Below are positions 36,300-48,245 of a stretch of 64,000 bases of DNA, piece after piece; the stretch's first letter is position 1; the number at the start of each line of letters is the position of its first letter. The DNA is from Ligula intestinalis. Its lineage: Eukaryota > Platyhelminthes > Cestoda > Diphyllobothriidea > Diphyllobothriidae. The translations under genes and the position numbers were made by a program. The notes under the pieces were generated by a model that did not search any database, was not told the DNA's origin, and saw only the letters and a list, made by a program, of their open reading frames with translations. The stretch covers positions 10,780,558 to 10,844,557 of the forward strand of contig JAYGXS010000007.1 of the NCBI GenBank assembly GCA_036362985.1, given 5' to 3'.

Positions 36300-37550
36300 A
36301 ACGCAGAACATTCGCGACGCGTCGGTAAAACAAAATTTTTAAAAACTTTAGCAAATTTATTCTGGAAAAAGGAACTATGTAGGCGAATAAAGCTTCCTCA
36401 AGCATTCCCAATATTGAGATAAGAGACTGATTGCATCGGCGATCATTTCTTTCACGCGAAGGTTAGGTCAAAAGAGTTAATGCATCTTACCACTGTCATT
36501 CAGATCAGACACCATTCGGAATATTCTGGATACAAAACTAAATGCTGCAACGTTACGGGATGCTACTGGATGCTTCAAAAATGGTGATGTTGAACATTTT
36601 GTGGCAGTTGAATTCCCGAAGATTAAGATGACTGCAAGAAGTGCGTTTCAGCACAGAGCAAAACAGAAATGAGCTGCTGGTATTATCCTAGCCACTGCAA
36701 TACAAATGGGCGAATGTCCCAAAACAGGTTCTTCATTAGCTTTAGAAAGTTGTGCTAGTACTGACGCAAATGGCGTAGTCAACCAGAAAGTAAGGCTTCC
36801 TGTGCCAACGGTCCATCAGGAAAGCAGAGCACAAAGTCACTAAACAAACATTTGCAACGAAAACGCAATATACTGCCACAAAAGCAAACTTCTGATCCAT
36901 ATACCAGATTAGAAAGTCAATAGGAAGAATGTACAAACCAACTTCACCAAATTGATATCAATGAGGACCTCGACCATACACCCTATTTAGTTGAGATAAT
37001 CAAAGTGTTACAACAGCTGTTAATGGTAAAAAAACATCGCTAAAAAACGCGATTTCACTTAAAGTCTATGGGTGCAATGGTCCTCAAATCGTGGAAAAAC
37101 TTGCCTTACCATTGCAGGAGATTCGGTAACCGGGACGGATGCTCGAGACTTAAGATCCGACGTGAAATTCTACGTGTAAAGTCACAAGAACAACTAAAAA
37201 ATTATGTACAAACCATAGGGGTATCTTGGTTCTCAGCATCACAGTAAACAATATTATCTCGTGAAACTTAGTCGTCTGAACGCATTTCTGAAGCATGCTA
37301 CACAATGAGGCTTCTAAAGGCTTCTATCCGCTGACACAGTTGCAGAGTTTAAAAGAAGACGCGATGTTATTCTATTTGACAAAAGGCAACTTTTACAACA
37401 CGCTTTCCTACTGCCAGCATTCTTAACAACTGTTCTGGCTCTAGCCTGTTTTCATACTGTTCCTTGACAATTCGTTCGAAAGTCTGTCATGGTTTCTACA
37501 ACTTCATATTGACTGAAAGAAAAGTTATGGCTTGCTTGACATTGATAGGG
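36300..37550. other. Non-coding stretch, nothing supported
   Basis: Short frames and scattered stops, with no motif or repeat match that I can see inside the window. Confidence 0.4.
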
Positions 37551-37559
37551 TCCTCAAGG

Positions 37560-37740
37560 GCATTCTTGCCTGTAACCCTTCAATATACATATACAAAGAG
37601 AAGCACCGTGGAATCACTGACACAATGTACCACTGCAGAAAACGTGCTATCAGAAGAACCAACCTCTATATGAACTTTATGGATTTGGTAAAGACCTTCA
37701 ACCATGTATAGTCATGCTGAAATTTGGTTGAACCGCGTGA
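37560..37740 (+). mobile_element. Non-LTR RT scrap (RTE-like)
   Basis: Around 37,660-37,705 one frame reads TNLYMNFMDLVKTFNHV, matching the RTE-type box LY-x-NF-x-D-x-x-KAFD-x-V with drift. A short upstream segment in another frame could be the preceding RS-C-x-D/EQI region. It is very short and decayed. Confidence 0.5.
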
Positions 37741-38239
37741 TTTTTCTTAAAGATACGATACCTTCGAGACGGACATTGATGCGCATCTGGACGGTTGAGT
37801 GGCATTGGCGCATCTGCGGTGACCAATGGGAGTGAAGTGGAACTGCGTACTCTCTCTCTCTCTCAAAGTTTGCAATCTCGCGTTTCCGTCAGACTGATTG
37901 GCGCTTAACGTGAGGATAAACCAGGGATCCCCACTGACAAACTAACTGGCAGAACTTTTTCAAAAGGATATTGCTAAAAGGGTCGCCAATTGTGTTGACA
38001 AGCAGGTGGTTCCCCCAAATCACAAGTCAAGCAAAACGGTGTTGGTGGACAGCAATTTACTGCCGAAAAGTAGACAGTACAAAGGCAGTGTTGTGTGCCA
38101 AAGCCAACTCCGTGTGCACACCAAGTCAGTCCGCGACGTTTTGCTGGCTACATTGAAGCCTTGACTGCTGGGTCTTGCAGCCAGCCAGGTGGGCAAGCGT
38201 GCATCTATTGGATGGAAATAAAATTTCCGGTACAGCAGC

Positions 38240-40770
38240 TTTGAGCTAGTCAACGCTCACGACCACCTCGCGAATACCATGCTGGATGCGGTATGTGTGC
38301 GTCCCACGTGCGATGACACGGAAGGGTCCCTCGTTGGGTGATTCCAAGGACTGCGATCATTTCGTCAAAAGACGTGAGTATATGTCGCCAATTCATTCCC
38401 TAGATAAGACGCAGAGACAGAAAGTGGAACCGGGAATAGCTTCCACAGAAACGGCCGGCAGTGATGCGGGAGGTTGGCAGGATCCTCGATCGAACCTGGA
38501 GGAGCTGGCAAAATAATCTCATTGGGAAGTCGGACAGGGGCGCCGAACACTAGTTCAGTGGCAGAGCAGTCATGGTCCGACTTGAGGGAAGGGTAGATGC
38601 CCAAGAGGACCAGGGAGAGATAGTCCGTCAAGTTCTTTGAATCGGCCGTGGCACGTAGGGTGGCCTTCAACTGGCGATAAAACCGCTTGACCATCCTGTT
38701 GGCAGCCGGGTGATAGGCTGTTGTTTTGCTGATGCGAGTACGGCCTAAAAATGATAATAATTTGTATATTTAAGGCCTAAGGGCCCTGTCGTTACAGACT
38801 GTAGGAAGTTAGACTCAAATTGCGCACCGCGATCAGTCGTGATGGTTGAGGGAGAGCCGAAGACGTCAACCCAACGACTGAGGAAGGCTTTGACCACGGT
38901 GGAATCCTCGACATTGGGGAGAGGGATTGTCTCCAGCCATCGGATGAATTGATTCACGCAGGTGAAAAGGTAGGAACAACCGTTGGATGGAGGCAGGGGG
39001 CCTACGATGTCCAGGTGGATGTGATTGAACCTTGTACCAGGGCCGGGGAAGGTGCCAATGGGTGCCTTTTTGTGCCGGTAGACCTTGCTCAGGTGAAGCG
39101 AACAGAGACCAAGTTGTCGGTTGGTTGACTCCTAGCGTGAAATAGGTTGTGCAGGGAGGAGAAAACAGTTCGGCGAAGAGATGGTGGAACGAATGGACGA
39201 TGGGAGGCGTTAGAGACGTCACACAGGATGGTGCCGTTGTCACTAGCAGCGGCAGTCTCTGGAGTTGGAGTCCTGAACCGCCTTTGTCACAGGGTAAATC
39301 AACACGGCGTTGTTTGGCAGCCATGGCAGTCAGGTCGATCCCGGGAGTTAGTTGCAAATGGGCAACTGAGGGTCTGGACCGTGTGTCAGCAACCTTGATG
39401 CGTGACCCACCGATGTGACGGATGTCGGAGGTGAACTGTAAGGTGTAGTCCACTTGTCGAAACTCCCGCGGGTTCAACTTGTCAGATTGTGATTTCAAGG
39501 CGTAGGAGAGTGGTTTATGGTCAGAGAAAATGACAAAGTCCCTGCCCTCGAGGAAGTAACGGAAGTGTTTCATGGCAAGATAGACAGCCAGATGCTCCCA
39601 TCCTAACACGATTTTGCAGGTTTAAGCTTCTTGGAAAGAGAGCTAGTGGTTGAGTTTGACCTGCTAGGTTCTGTTGAAGAACCGCGCCGACTGCAACAAT
39701 GGAGGTGTTGACTACGAGAAAGAGAGGCGCATCAGGAGCCTTGTGCATCATGAGTGTGCCATCGGTCAGGACAACCTGCACCTTGTAAAAAGCAGTGACG
39801 GCGTCTGCAGGTAGCTCAAACGAACGTCTGGAAGTAGAGAGAAGACTCGTGACCGGTCAGCACAGTTTGGGAGAAACCGGCGATAGAAGTTTACCATTTC
39901 CAGAAAACGCTGGAGTTAACGCTTGGCGGAGAGGGTGGGAAATCGTTGATGGCTGCAACTTTAGTCGGCAGAGGATGGGTCCGATTAGAGTCGACCAGGT
40001 GTCCAAGATTTTCGAGGGAAGACACGCCGACGACACACTTGAACGGGTTGAGAAAAGCGCCAAACTGTTGAAGGCGGTCTAAAACCGATGTGAGATGTTC
40101 CGCGCATTTCTCTGCGGTAGAGCTGGCCACCAAGAGGTCGTTTATGTAGGCATAGACAAAAGGAAGGCCATGGAGCACCCGAGCACCGAAAATCTGGAAG
40201 GTCTGTGAGGCGTTGTGGAGTCCAAACGGCATGCGCAGGAACTCAAAGAGGCCAAATGGGGTGGTGACGGCCGTCTTCGGAACGTCCTCCGGGGCGATAA
40301 GAATCTTATGGAAGGCCTGGACCAGGTTGATCTTCGAGAACACGGAATTGCCAAATAGAGCACTGGCAAAATCCTGAAGATGCGGCACAGAGTAGCGGTC
40401 CAGGGTGGTAACGTTGTTCAAGGCCCTATAATCACCACAGAGGCGCCAGTCACCAGAAGTGGCTATGGGGACCACATGTGGCCCATTTGAAGCGTGTGTT
40501 CGAACTCGGCCTTAGCGGCAGCGAGACGACGAGGCGCGAGACGGTGGGGCCTGGATAACACGGGAGGGCCAGTGGCCCGGATGTGATGGACGTTGTTTGG
40601 CGGGTAAGATGCGCTGAACTTTGGATGTATGACAGCAGGATACCTAGCGAGAAGCTGTCGAAATGGACTCTCAGGATCTGGGTCCAAGACGGCAAGTTCG
40701 TGGGATTCGTCGGATATTTGGGTGATTCCGCAATACATTAAACAGTAATACATACTTAAAAAATATACAG
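38240..40770 (-). mobile_element. Gypsy-type LTR retrotransposon pol relic (RT, RNase H, integrase)
   Basis: Read right to left. A pre-RT segment (VHHIRATGPPVLSRPHRL, 40,560) leads into RT (GDWRLCGDYRALNN, VFSKINLVQAFHKI, FEFLRMPFGLHNASQTFQ, YAYINDLLVAS, where D is replaced by N in the YxDD box). RNase H follows (FLVVNTSIVAVGAVLQQ, DFVIFSDHKPLSYAL, RIKVADTRSRPS). Integrase follows (RHKKAPIGTFPG, HIHLDIVGPLPPSNG, TITTDRGAQFES, then MVKRFYRQLKATLR). A C-terminal GPFRVIARGTHTY module ends near 38,250. Several frameshifts separate the segments, so it is inactive. No gag, protease or flanking LTRs are seen, and the right end abuts another dispersed repeat. Confidence 0.9.
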
Positions 40771-40950
40771 GCATAAATCAACAGTATTTCTACATGCAGT
40801 CAAATAAATGTATGTAGCGGTTATTATAGATTGTTGTACTGCCTATTCTAATTTCCCAACCATAAAAGACATAGAACACCATTTCCATGGGACGAAATTC
40901 TGGGACTAGTGGAATATGAGGTGCACTACTCAAACTACTGTTGCCCGCAA
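40720..40950. repeat. Dispersed AT-rich repeat, copy 1
   Basis: Collinear with 56,885-57,120. Shared blocks are CTGCCTATTCTAATT against CTGCCTATCCTAATT, GGACTAG-GG, ATATGAGGTGCACTACT against ATATGAGATGCACTACT, and AAACTACTGTTGCC. It borders the upstream end of the Gypsy relic. Confidence 0.65.
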
Positions 40951-41168
40951 ATCTCCTGAGAACCTAATAGCCAAAAGCCAGGCTTTTTTAGACATCGCAG
41001 TTTTTATTTTATGTGCAAAAGCGAATCGAACAAATTTCAAGCGTGCCTACGCACCTTCATTAACCGCAGCATTTTCAAGTGTCGTTTTTCTAACTATCTT
41101 GGTTTTCTACGCTGTTTGCGTCGAAAATGAATACCTCAGAAGAAGATTCAATAGCTTGGACAAGGCTT

Positions 41169-41203
41169 CCTGACGTTTCGAAGTCCGTCGCGGATTCTTC
41201 AGC
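41169..41203 (-). ncRNA. Hammerhead-ribozyme-like core, solo
   Basis: The minus strand reads CTGAAGA, then an AATCCG/CGGACTT stem with a three-base loop, then GAAACGTCAGG. This is the best-kept core besides 4,868-4,905 and fits CUGANGA...GAAAC. The flanking text (GTCTCTGCTGAAG at the start, GGAAGCCTTG after) resembles the Penelope terminal repeats at 3,309 and 4,868, so it is probably a solo terminal repeat. Confidence 0.6.
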
Positions 41204-41349
41204 AGAGACATCAACAGAAAACTGTAGTCGAAACATCTCAATTACCTCCTGCGACTCACATGTTCACTTCTATTGCCAATGAATAACTCATGAAAAGTGT
41301 CTAAGCGATAATAATTGTGTGTCTTTAATCACCCCTGTAACTCAGGTAA

Positions 41350-41991
41350 TGTAATGTAGCTGTGTGAAATGTATGAAAAAGTTGCAGAGACTCAATTTGA
41401 TGTCAGAATAATTGTAGGTGATTTTAATCTGCCAGACATTGACTGGTATGCAAATACCTGTCCACCAAGATCTCAGAAATTGGTTGAAACTATTAACTTT
41501 TCAAACATGCGACAACTGGTCAGTTCAGTGACCAGCAATGACAAAATATTACATTGAATTTTTACAAATGATGTCCACCGTCTTTTTATGAATTTTCATC
41601 GTGATATTTCACAAGTGACCACGCCTTAATTCACTGTTGTTTTTCAGTCTCTCTTTCTAAGAAGCCCGAGGTAAAATGCAATTACCTCGAATTTTCTAAC
41701 GTGAACCATGAATTAATAAATGATAACGTAAGTACTCTAGATTGGCATAGTATATTTTAAACTAACGATACCTTCTTTTTCTAGGAGTTATTGCAATGCC
41801 TTACAAAAAATATCTAGGCTCTTATCCTACTTAAGATTTTTAAATCAAATTCAGCTTCTTCTCCTGTGCCACATTTTCTCCAAAATAGACTTAAAAAATT
41901 GCGAAAACAACTTGAGGATAAGTCTTATAGCTCTTTGTCCGTTCACTTAAGGATAACGCAAATATTTGAATTAGCGCTTAAAATAAGGCTT
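41350..41991 (+). mobile_element. Older LINE, left half (endonuclease end and linker)
   Basis: The frame reads QFDVRIIVGDFNLPDIDWYA near 41,396, the endonuclease GDFN box, then a drifted C-terminal endonuclease part. At 41,870-41,990 it reads FLQNRLKKLRKQLEDKSYSS and ITQIFELALKIRL. This aligns with FRRRLRKLSRRLHWQNDTSV and ITLIFEQAKKLSEE of the neighbouring younger element. The frame stops abruptly at 41,991 and appears to resume at 45,309. Confidence 0.75.
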
Positions 41992-43160
41992 GCATGAGAT
42001 CGGCGTAGAGAGGCCACAGCAACCGAGGCCACCGAAACCTAAGACATGCCCTCTTAAATTGGTCGTTTTAAATGCCAAATCACTGATTAATAAAATGCCT
42101 CTGCTCCAGACTCTGGTTTTCATCAACCGCCCAGGCATTGTTATGGTGACTGAGACATGGGCATCGGCCTGTGTAGGTGACTCTGAACTCTCTGTTCTAG
42201 GCTACGCATGCGTTCGGAACGATCGAAACAAAGGCCGTGGCGGAGGAAGCTGCATTTATATTAAGCAGCCACTTGCATTTCTCCCGTTGGACTATCCACA
42301 ATCAATCTCAAAAACAAATACTCCTTACTTGTTGGCTGTGTTTATCGCCCATCTAATGCCAATGCGAACTACGATCCTTTTCTCTCGCAGGCATTTCATG
42401 CCGCAGCTGACTTGAATCTTAAGTATTGCTTGATTGCAGGTGATTTAACCTTCCTGACGTGCAATGGTTTCCACCATACAGTCCTTCAAAGTTCGAGAAC
42501 TTACTTGAGGCAATAGATATTGGCATGTGGGATCAGGTAGTCGATTTTCCCACTCGAGGAGCAAACATACTCGACCTAATTTTTTGTAGGGGATGCGAAC
42601 CACTTTCAGTGTCATCCTTAGACGCACTTGGGAGTTCAGACCATCTTACAGTTGTTAGTGAACTAGAACTGGAGGCGGATGAAACATTTTCCCAAAAGTA
42701 TAGTTTTTATCATAACTTCCGATTAGCTAACACGGCGGAGCTACTAGTACATCAGAGTGCTCTCGACTGCTCTGAAATTTTCCAATGTTTAGATGTAAAC
42801 GCTTGAACCGATGCACTGTACAAAGTGCTGGATCCACTCATCCTCCACTTTGTTCCCCATAAGAAAGTAATACATGTCAAGGATGAAGTGTACCTTCCTC
42901 TGTCTTTCCGTCGTAGGCTGCGTAAACTCTCTCGTCGTTTGCATTGGCAGAACGACACTTCCGTTCTGCCCTTGATCACACTGATCTTTGAGCAGGCTAA
43001 GAAGCTCTCCGAAGAAAAGCAGATAGCTGATGAGGCCCACTTCGCTGCAAAACCTTCCCTAAATGCTGCAAAACTCTTTTCGCGTAAAGTAAAAGCACAG
43101 AGGAAAACGCAACACCCCATACTTTAAGACTCCTAAGGAAACCCCATAGCTGACTCTAAG

Positions 43161-44783
43161 TTGACCGCCGATAGCTTCAATGCGTTCCTATCCAAAACGT
43201 TTAGTGAAAGCTCGTTCATTGCACCTTCAGCTATCCGGGCTTGGACGGGTGCCATACTCGAAACCATAAGTTTTACCCTCTGGGACGTCAATGTAGCCAT
43301 TCGTCGTTTTCGTCAATCTTATAGTCCAGGACCAGATGGCATCCCAGTTAGCCTTCTAAAAGCTGAAGCGAATGATATCTTTCCGTCTATTCTTTGTAAG
43401 GTATTTAATCTTGCTCTTGAGAGCGAAACCTTTCCTTCGTTGTGGAAGGAATCGCACATAATGCCTATTCGCAAGCATGGCCGATCGACGTCATTCAATA
43501 ACTTTAGGCCACTAAATACACTTCCCGCAGCCTCGAAGATCTTGGAGACCTTAATCAAAGTAAAGATGATGCGTCACTTGACAGCGAACAACTTGCTCAA
43601 TACAGCTCAACATGGCTTTCTCGAGAAACGATCTTGTGACACCTGCCAGCTCTCTTTCTTTGATCATGTGCTGCAATCTAGAGACGGTGGTTTTGCCATT
43701 TATAGCGTTGATTTTGATTTTACTAAGGCCTTTGATCGGGTCGATCATAACCTCCTCCTTCTGAAACTGGCTTCTTTCGGGATAGGTAGCAAGTTACTGA
43801 ACTTCATATCTTCTTATTTGGATGCTCGCACACAAAGGGTAAAAATTTCCAATGTTATCTCCAACCCCACGCATGTGAGGAGTGGAGTTATACAGGGTAG
43901 TGTACTGGGTCCGCTCCTATTTTGCCTGTTTGTCAAAGACGTTTCAGATTGTTTTCAGTATGGCAGACCCTTCATGTACGCTGATGATTTAAAAGTCGCT
44001 TATCGATATAAACCGGCAGATCGCAACATCGTGCTCGAGCTGATAAAAAAGGATCTTCAGGCCTTCACCCAGTGGTGTTGCACATGGCGCCTCACCCTTT
44101 CATGGCACAAATGTTCCGTTATGGTTTTTGGCGATGATCATCAACCGGAATTAAGCATTTACGGCCACGAACTAAATTTCCCAGGAGTTATCAAGGATTT
44201 TGGCATACCCTACTCTAAAAGTCTCAATTTGTCAGAGCAATGTGCCCTGATAGTCTCGAAAGCACGCCAAACCACCGGATTTATCCTTAGAAATTTTAAG
44301 GCTATAAAGGTTAGAACTAGCCTTTATAATATGTACGTGAGACCTAGTCTTGAACACTGCTTGCCCCTATTCAGTCTTATGCGCACTAATGAACGGAAGA
44401 AAATAGAATCGGTGCAGCACTTCTTCACTAGAAGAGTTTTCACTACAGAACACCGTAACTTAGCCTATCAACAAAGGTGCGAACTTATAAAGCTGGATCC
44501 CCTGTGGCTTCGTAGATTGCAGAAGGGTCTATTTTTACTGTTGAAACTTTTGAATGGTCAAACCTTTAATCTTCTCAGTACAATAAGGCAGCTTGAGCAC
44601 TCTCGACGCGCCAGTCATCGAGACGTATTTTTATTTCTTCCTATGGCACGTACAGTTAAGTACCGGCAATTCTTTTCAGTAAACGCCATATCAATCTGGA
44701 ATAAGCTGCCCAAAAGTATTAAAACCCAACAAAGCTACCCTATGTTCAAGAGAGTTATAATTAGTTTTCTACATTCAGGATAA
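43161..44783 (+). CDS. Reverse transcriptase ORF of the younger LINE
   Basis: An uninterrupted 540-residue frame whose ATG is internal to the original ORF2. Boxes: YSPGPDGIPVSLLK (residues 54-67), NFRPLNTLPAASKILE (114-129), QHGFLEKRSCDTCQ (150-163), VDFDFTKAFDRVDH (183-196), SGVIQGSVLGPLLF (241-254), MYADDLKV (272-279) and KCSVMVFG. The C-terminal part has YNMYVRPSLEHCLPLF and FSVNAISIWNKLPKSI. The catalytic aspartates are present. Upstream in the same element the endonuclease is broken, so the protein is unlikely to be made in functional form. The long open frame suggests the insertion is not very old. Confidence 0.85.
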   Translation: MTADSFNAFLSKTFSESSFIAPSAIRAWTGAILETISFTLWDVNVAIRRFRQSYSPGPDGIPVSLLKAEANDIFPSILCKVFNLALESETFPSLWKESHIMPIRKHGRSTSFNNFRPLNTLPAASKILETLIKVKMMRHLTANNLLNTAQHGFLEKRSCDTCQLSFFDHVLQSRDGGFAIYSVDFDFTKAFDRVDHNLLLLKLASFGIGSKLLNFISSYLDARTQRVKISNVISNPTHVRSGVIQGSVLGPLLFCLFVKDVSDCFQYGRPFMYADDLKVAYRYKPADRNIVLELIKKDLQAFTQWCCTWRLTLSWHKCSVMVFGDDHQPELSIYGHELNFPGVIKDFGIPYSKSLNLSEQCALIVSKARQTTGFILRNFKAIKVRTSLYNMYVRPSLEHCLPLFSLMRTNERKKIESVQHFFTRRVFTTEHRNLAYQQRCELIKLDPLWLRRLQKGLFLLLKLLNGQTFNLLSTIRQLEHSRRASHRDVFLFLPMARTVKYRQFFSVNAISIWNKLPKSIKTQQSYPMFKRVIISFLHSG

Positions 44784-45116
44784 CTTTCACGAATTTTGGG
44801 TGTTGACTCGGTGGAATCTCTCCTTCACTCTGATGGCGTTCGTGGACTTCTAACCCCGCCAGACCTCATGCTGAAGATAATTCTGCTGAAGCAGCAGCCC
44901 GCAGTCTGCTAACCCTTCAGCCGATAGCGCGCACCTTTTGCCGACAACCATTGAAGGAAGACTGAGAACACTGTGTTCTTGTGCCAACCCTCTCCGTCTC
45001 GAACTAATGTCAATTAAACGATATGCAACATTTCTCCTGCTGATGTGTCAACTCAGCTGACAACTGTACATATATTCCGTTTGTATCATACCTTTGAAGT
45101 CAGTTTTTTTTTACTT

Positions 45117-45203
45117 GAAACAAACTCCCTATCTCGTCCAGTATTGACAAAACACATAACCTGAAACAAAACCAATACTGGCTGCAACATAGGGAGTTTG
45201 CTT
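45117..45203 (+). repeat. Hairpin in LINE 3' region
   Basis: The left arm GAAACAAACTCCCTAT...CCAGTATTG (45,117-45,146) pairs with the right arm CAATACTGG...ATAGGGAGTTTG (45,173-45,203) around a 26-base loop. Pairing is nearly perfect except for a small internal bulge (CTCGT against TGCAAC). It lies in the untranslated tail of the younger LINE. Confidence 0.85.
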
Positions 45204-45308
45204 TAGTTTTTTTCCGGGCTTCTATGTTTTGGAAGGCGCCCAAGAGGTGCATTACGAACTCTCTACAATTGCCTGTAAACTGGCATAATAAACATATTAT
45301 TATGATTA

Positions 45309-47180
45309 AGTGATGCGAATTCTTCCAGATATATTGCTCAAGTCTTCCGTCTTCCGTCCTCGGTCGTCGGCTAGGCTTCAGAAAGTTATACCACCCTTAC
45401 TCAATAGCAACAATCATTTTGTTACAGAGGATTTGGAGAAAGCAGCGTTGCTAAATTCCTTTTTTGCCAGGTTCTTTACCATCGAAATTAGCCCCACTCC
45501 TGTAATCCCCCTGCTATGTTATTCAAATCTCAGTACCCTTAATTTCTCACTCGCTTGTATTCAGAAAGAAATAAGTGGCCTTAAGTTTCATATTCGGTTG
45601 GAACTGATAACATTCTAAACTCAATCATCAAACGATTAAGAGATTTCCCACCCCTTATTTTCAGTGTTTCTTGAGAATGCTTTTTCCCGGACTACTGGAA
45701 AACTTCTATTATAATTCCCGTATTTAAATCTGGTTCCCGATCAGATATTCACAGTTATAGTGGTGTTCATAAAACACCCTCTCTGGCTAAACTCTTTGAA
45801 AAACTAATTGCCAAAAAATTACAGATTTCTGCATCAACAATAACATTCTCAGTTCCTCACAGCATGGCTTTTTACCGGACCGATCTTGTGAAACATTCCA
45901 CATGTCTTTTCTAAACCTACTTACTGCTCTTCGTAATGATCATCTGTCTGTGATAGTTATCTATTTTTACATATGTAAAGCATTTTATAAAGTTCCTCAT
46001 AGGAGGCTCCTAGCCAAACTAGAGGCTATGGGATTTCGTAGTCCTGTTTCTGACTTCCTCAGATCTTATATTTCAGATCGACAACAGAATGTCTTAGTGG
46101 GATCCCCATACTCTACTCCTACCGCAATTTTGAGTGGTGTCGTTCAAGGTACCGTGCTAGGTCCTCTGCTTTTCTTGCTTTGCATAAATTATATCTCATT
46201 GAGTGTTAAACACTCCCAATCTTAGATTTATGCAGATGATCTCAAGTGTGTTTACTTCTTCTCTAACTCTACAGCCGCGAGATGCCTAGAACAAATCCAT
46301 TCTGATCTGTACTCTCTTTCGGCGTGGAGCTCAACATGGCAGATATAGAGTTCTTACCTTCTAAGTGCCGATACATGTGCTTTGGGCCTGAAAGGCTGCC
46401 ACAATCCGTTATTTTTCAAGGTTACCCAATGACTGAATGTTCCAGTATCAAGGACCTATGATTAAGCTGCACCAATAAATTAGACCTTTCTCCTCACGCC
46501 GATAGAATAACAGCCAAAGCCGCACCGATTTGCGTCTTTATTTCTCAAAATTTCTATCTTGCTGAAATGAAATTAAGACTTTATCGTACTTTCGTGCTTC
46601 CCATCTTAGAATACTGCTGCCCCTTTTTCGGTCTCATGAATGAAGTTAGCCGTATAAAAATTGAAAAAATTCAAAAAACGTTCACACGAAAACTGCTGTA
46701 TCCGATAGCTTCTAGTACTTCTTACTCAAATAGATGTCAATTAACGAAACTAAGGTTCCTTTGGGTCAGGAGATTGGAAGCAGGCTTTTGCCTCATTTTT
46801 CGCCTTAATAGTAGCACAAATCTCCCCAGGACTTCTGTCATTACCCCCCTTCAGCCGCCCATACAACCTAAGAAACTCGGCACTTGTTATACCCCTTCCT
46901 GCATCTTCCTCACCTAGACGCTCTTTGTTTTTTGCTTCCAGATATAGCTTTCTTTGGAATAACTTGCCAATCGAAATAAGGTCGTTAACTAGACTGTCTG
47001 CTTTCGAACGAAGACTGCACATTCATCTTAGCACTGATTATATTAACCTTTTATTCTCCTCATCTTTTCCAAGCAGCTTTCTCCATGACTCCAAGAAAGG
47101 ACCATCGGGAATTGAGGAGATCCTCTTGAAACTATTCTCTTTCCCTCGTTTCCTTCGAGAACCTAGATCTTTCCATTAAC
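45309..47180 (+). mobile_element. Older LINE, right half (linker, RT)
   Basis: It resumes with SDANSSRYIAQVF near 45,310 and an AALLNSFFARFFT frame, then RT pieces. These are a KAFYKVPHRRLLAKLEAMGF segment at 45,975, SGVVQGTVLGPLLFLL near 46,130, YADDLKCVYFF near 46,225, then LRLYRTFVLPILEYCCPFFG, RIKIEKIQKTFTRKLL and a C-terminal FFASRYSFLWNNLPIEIR at 46,925. Several stops and frame changes occur. Its divergence from the inserted copy shows it to be a relative rather than a twin. Confidence 0.75.
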
Positions 47181-47950
47181 CACCGCTGAATCAAACGAAG
47201 CCACGTGGAAGTACTCAGTCTAAAATGCTGCGGTTTCGTTGACTAATAACCATCATCAGACTTTCCAAACTTATTTCTGCTTTACTACTATCTTCCTAAG
47301 CAGTTTTTTTCGCTTAAACAGCTTTTGAACATGGAGGCCCGTTGAACTCTGCCTCCATTTTCACTGTAAGAGTTTTTTTATTACCATTAGTTTTAGTTTT
47401 TAAGTTCACAATTACCTGCAAAACATTGCTAAATGGTGCGCCAAAAGAACAATTTCTGCTGACCTTATTGCGACTTTCTACGTTCGTTTGCACATCTTGT
47501 CAAATTCTTTTTTGAATTTCTATTTTTTCGAAATTAACTTTGGACAGATAGTGCCATACCGGCGCTGAAAAATACAAATTCCGAAGTACAGTTGGGCAAC
47601 GAAAGTGAAAAGCAGCGAGATGCCAGTCGCGCATTCGCTTGTTTCATTTTTCTTCTTTAATCTTTATTGATTAACTGACAAGTACACTGAAAACAGCTGA
47701 ATGTCATGACAGTGTCAGCAATGCTCCAATACAGCCAAGGCTTATTCGGGTTCCACCTGCTTGCAGACTGTAATAACTCTGCTAACTTAAGTTTATTTTT
47801 AGTTTATTTAGTGAAGAAAATAGGCAATGCCTTTTAAAACCCTACTGATTACATGCCGGTGCATCACGCGGATGTGTATACACATAAAAATTACCACTGC
47901 TTACAAGGTATTGGCAAACAGTGAGTAGCATTGTTTTTACAAATATGTCT
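47180..47950. other. Probable LINE 3' untranslated remains, nothing else
   Basis: AT-rich, T-run-bearing sequence after the older LINE frame. No exon or RNA gene is recognised. Confidence 0.35.
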
Positions 47951-47962
47951 GGTGGTCAGAGT

Positions 47963-48245
47963 TCAGACTTCGACGGACAACAGGGGACGCATGTAATTAT
48001 ACAAGCGTTGTTTGTACAAGTGAAGGGAAGTGGCCTCCACGAATGACTGTGGGAGGTCATTCCACGGTTGAATGGCACGTTGCGTGAAGAATTCAGAGCT
48101 GAGGTTGAGCTTGGACATTTTCGTGCGCAGCTTCATTTTGTGTCCACGGAGATGAGGTGAGAGTTGCAACTGAAACATGTCCTCAAAGTCTATTGCATCG
48201 GATTCTATGACTCGAAACAACGTCGGACACTTTCTTCCATAAACA
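47963..48245 (-). mobile_element. LINE C-terminal scrap, minus strand
   Basis: An open minus frame of 85 codons reads LRGHKMKLRTKMSKLNLSSE and FFTQRAIQPWNDLPQSFVEA. It matches the C-terminal LRGHPLKLK...FFSKRVVGAWNAIPQDVV segment of the LINE at 28,312. The rest of that element is absent. Confidence 0.8.

Larger units (their letters stand above)
41992..45308 (+). mobile_element. Younger LINE inserted in the older one (endonuclease plus RT)
   Basis: The element runs from endonuclease (LKLVVLNAKSLINKMPLLQT, MVTETWAS, NKGRGGGSCIYI, then after a frameshift YRPSNANANYD and, with one base lost, the GDFN region; LGSSDHLTV near 42,630) through the linker to a 540-residue RT frame (43,161-44,783). About 520 bp of 3' untranslated sequence follow, containing a strong hairpin (45,117-45,203) and ending AATAAACATATTATTATGAT. 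One endonuclease stop and two or three frameshifts make it inactive. The 5' end begins just before the endonuclease, as in 5'-truncated copies. I call it CR1/Jockey-like. Confidence 0.85.
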
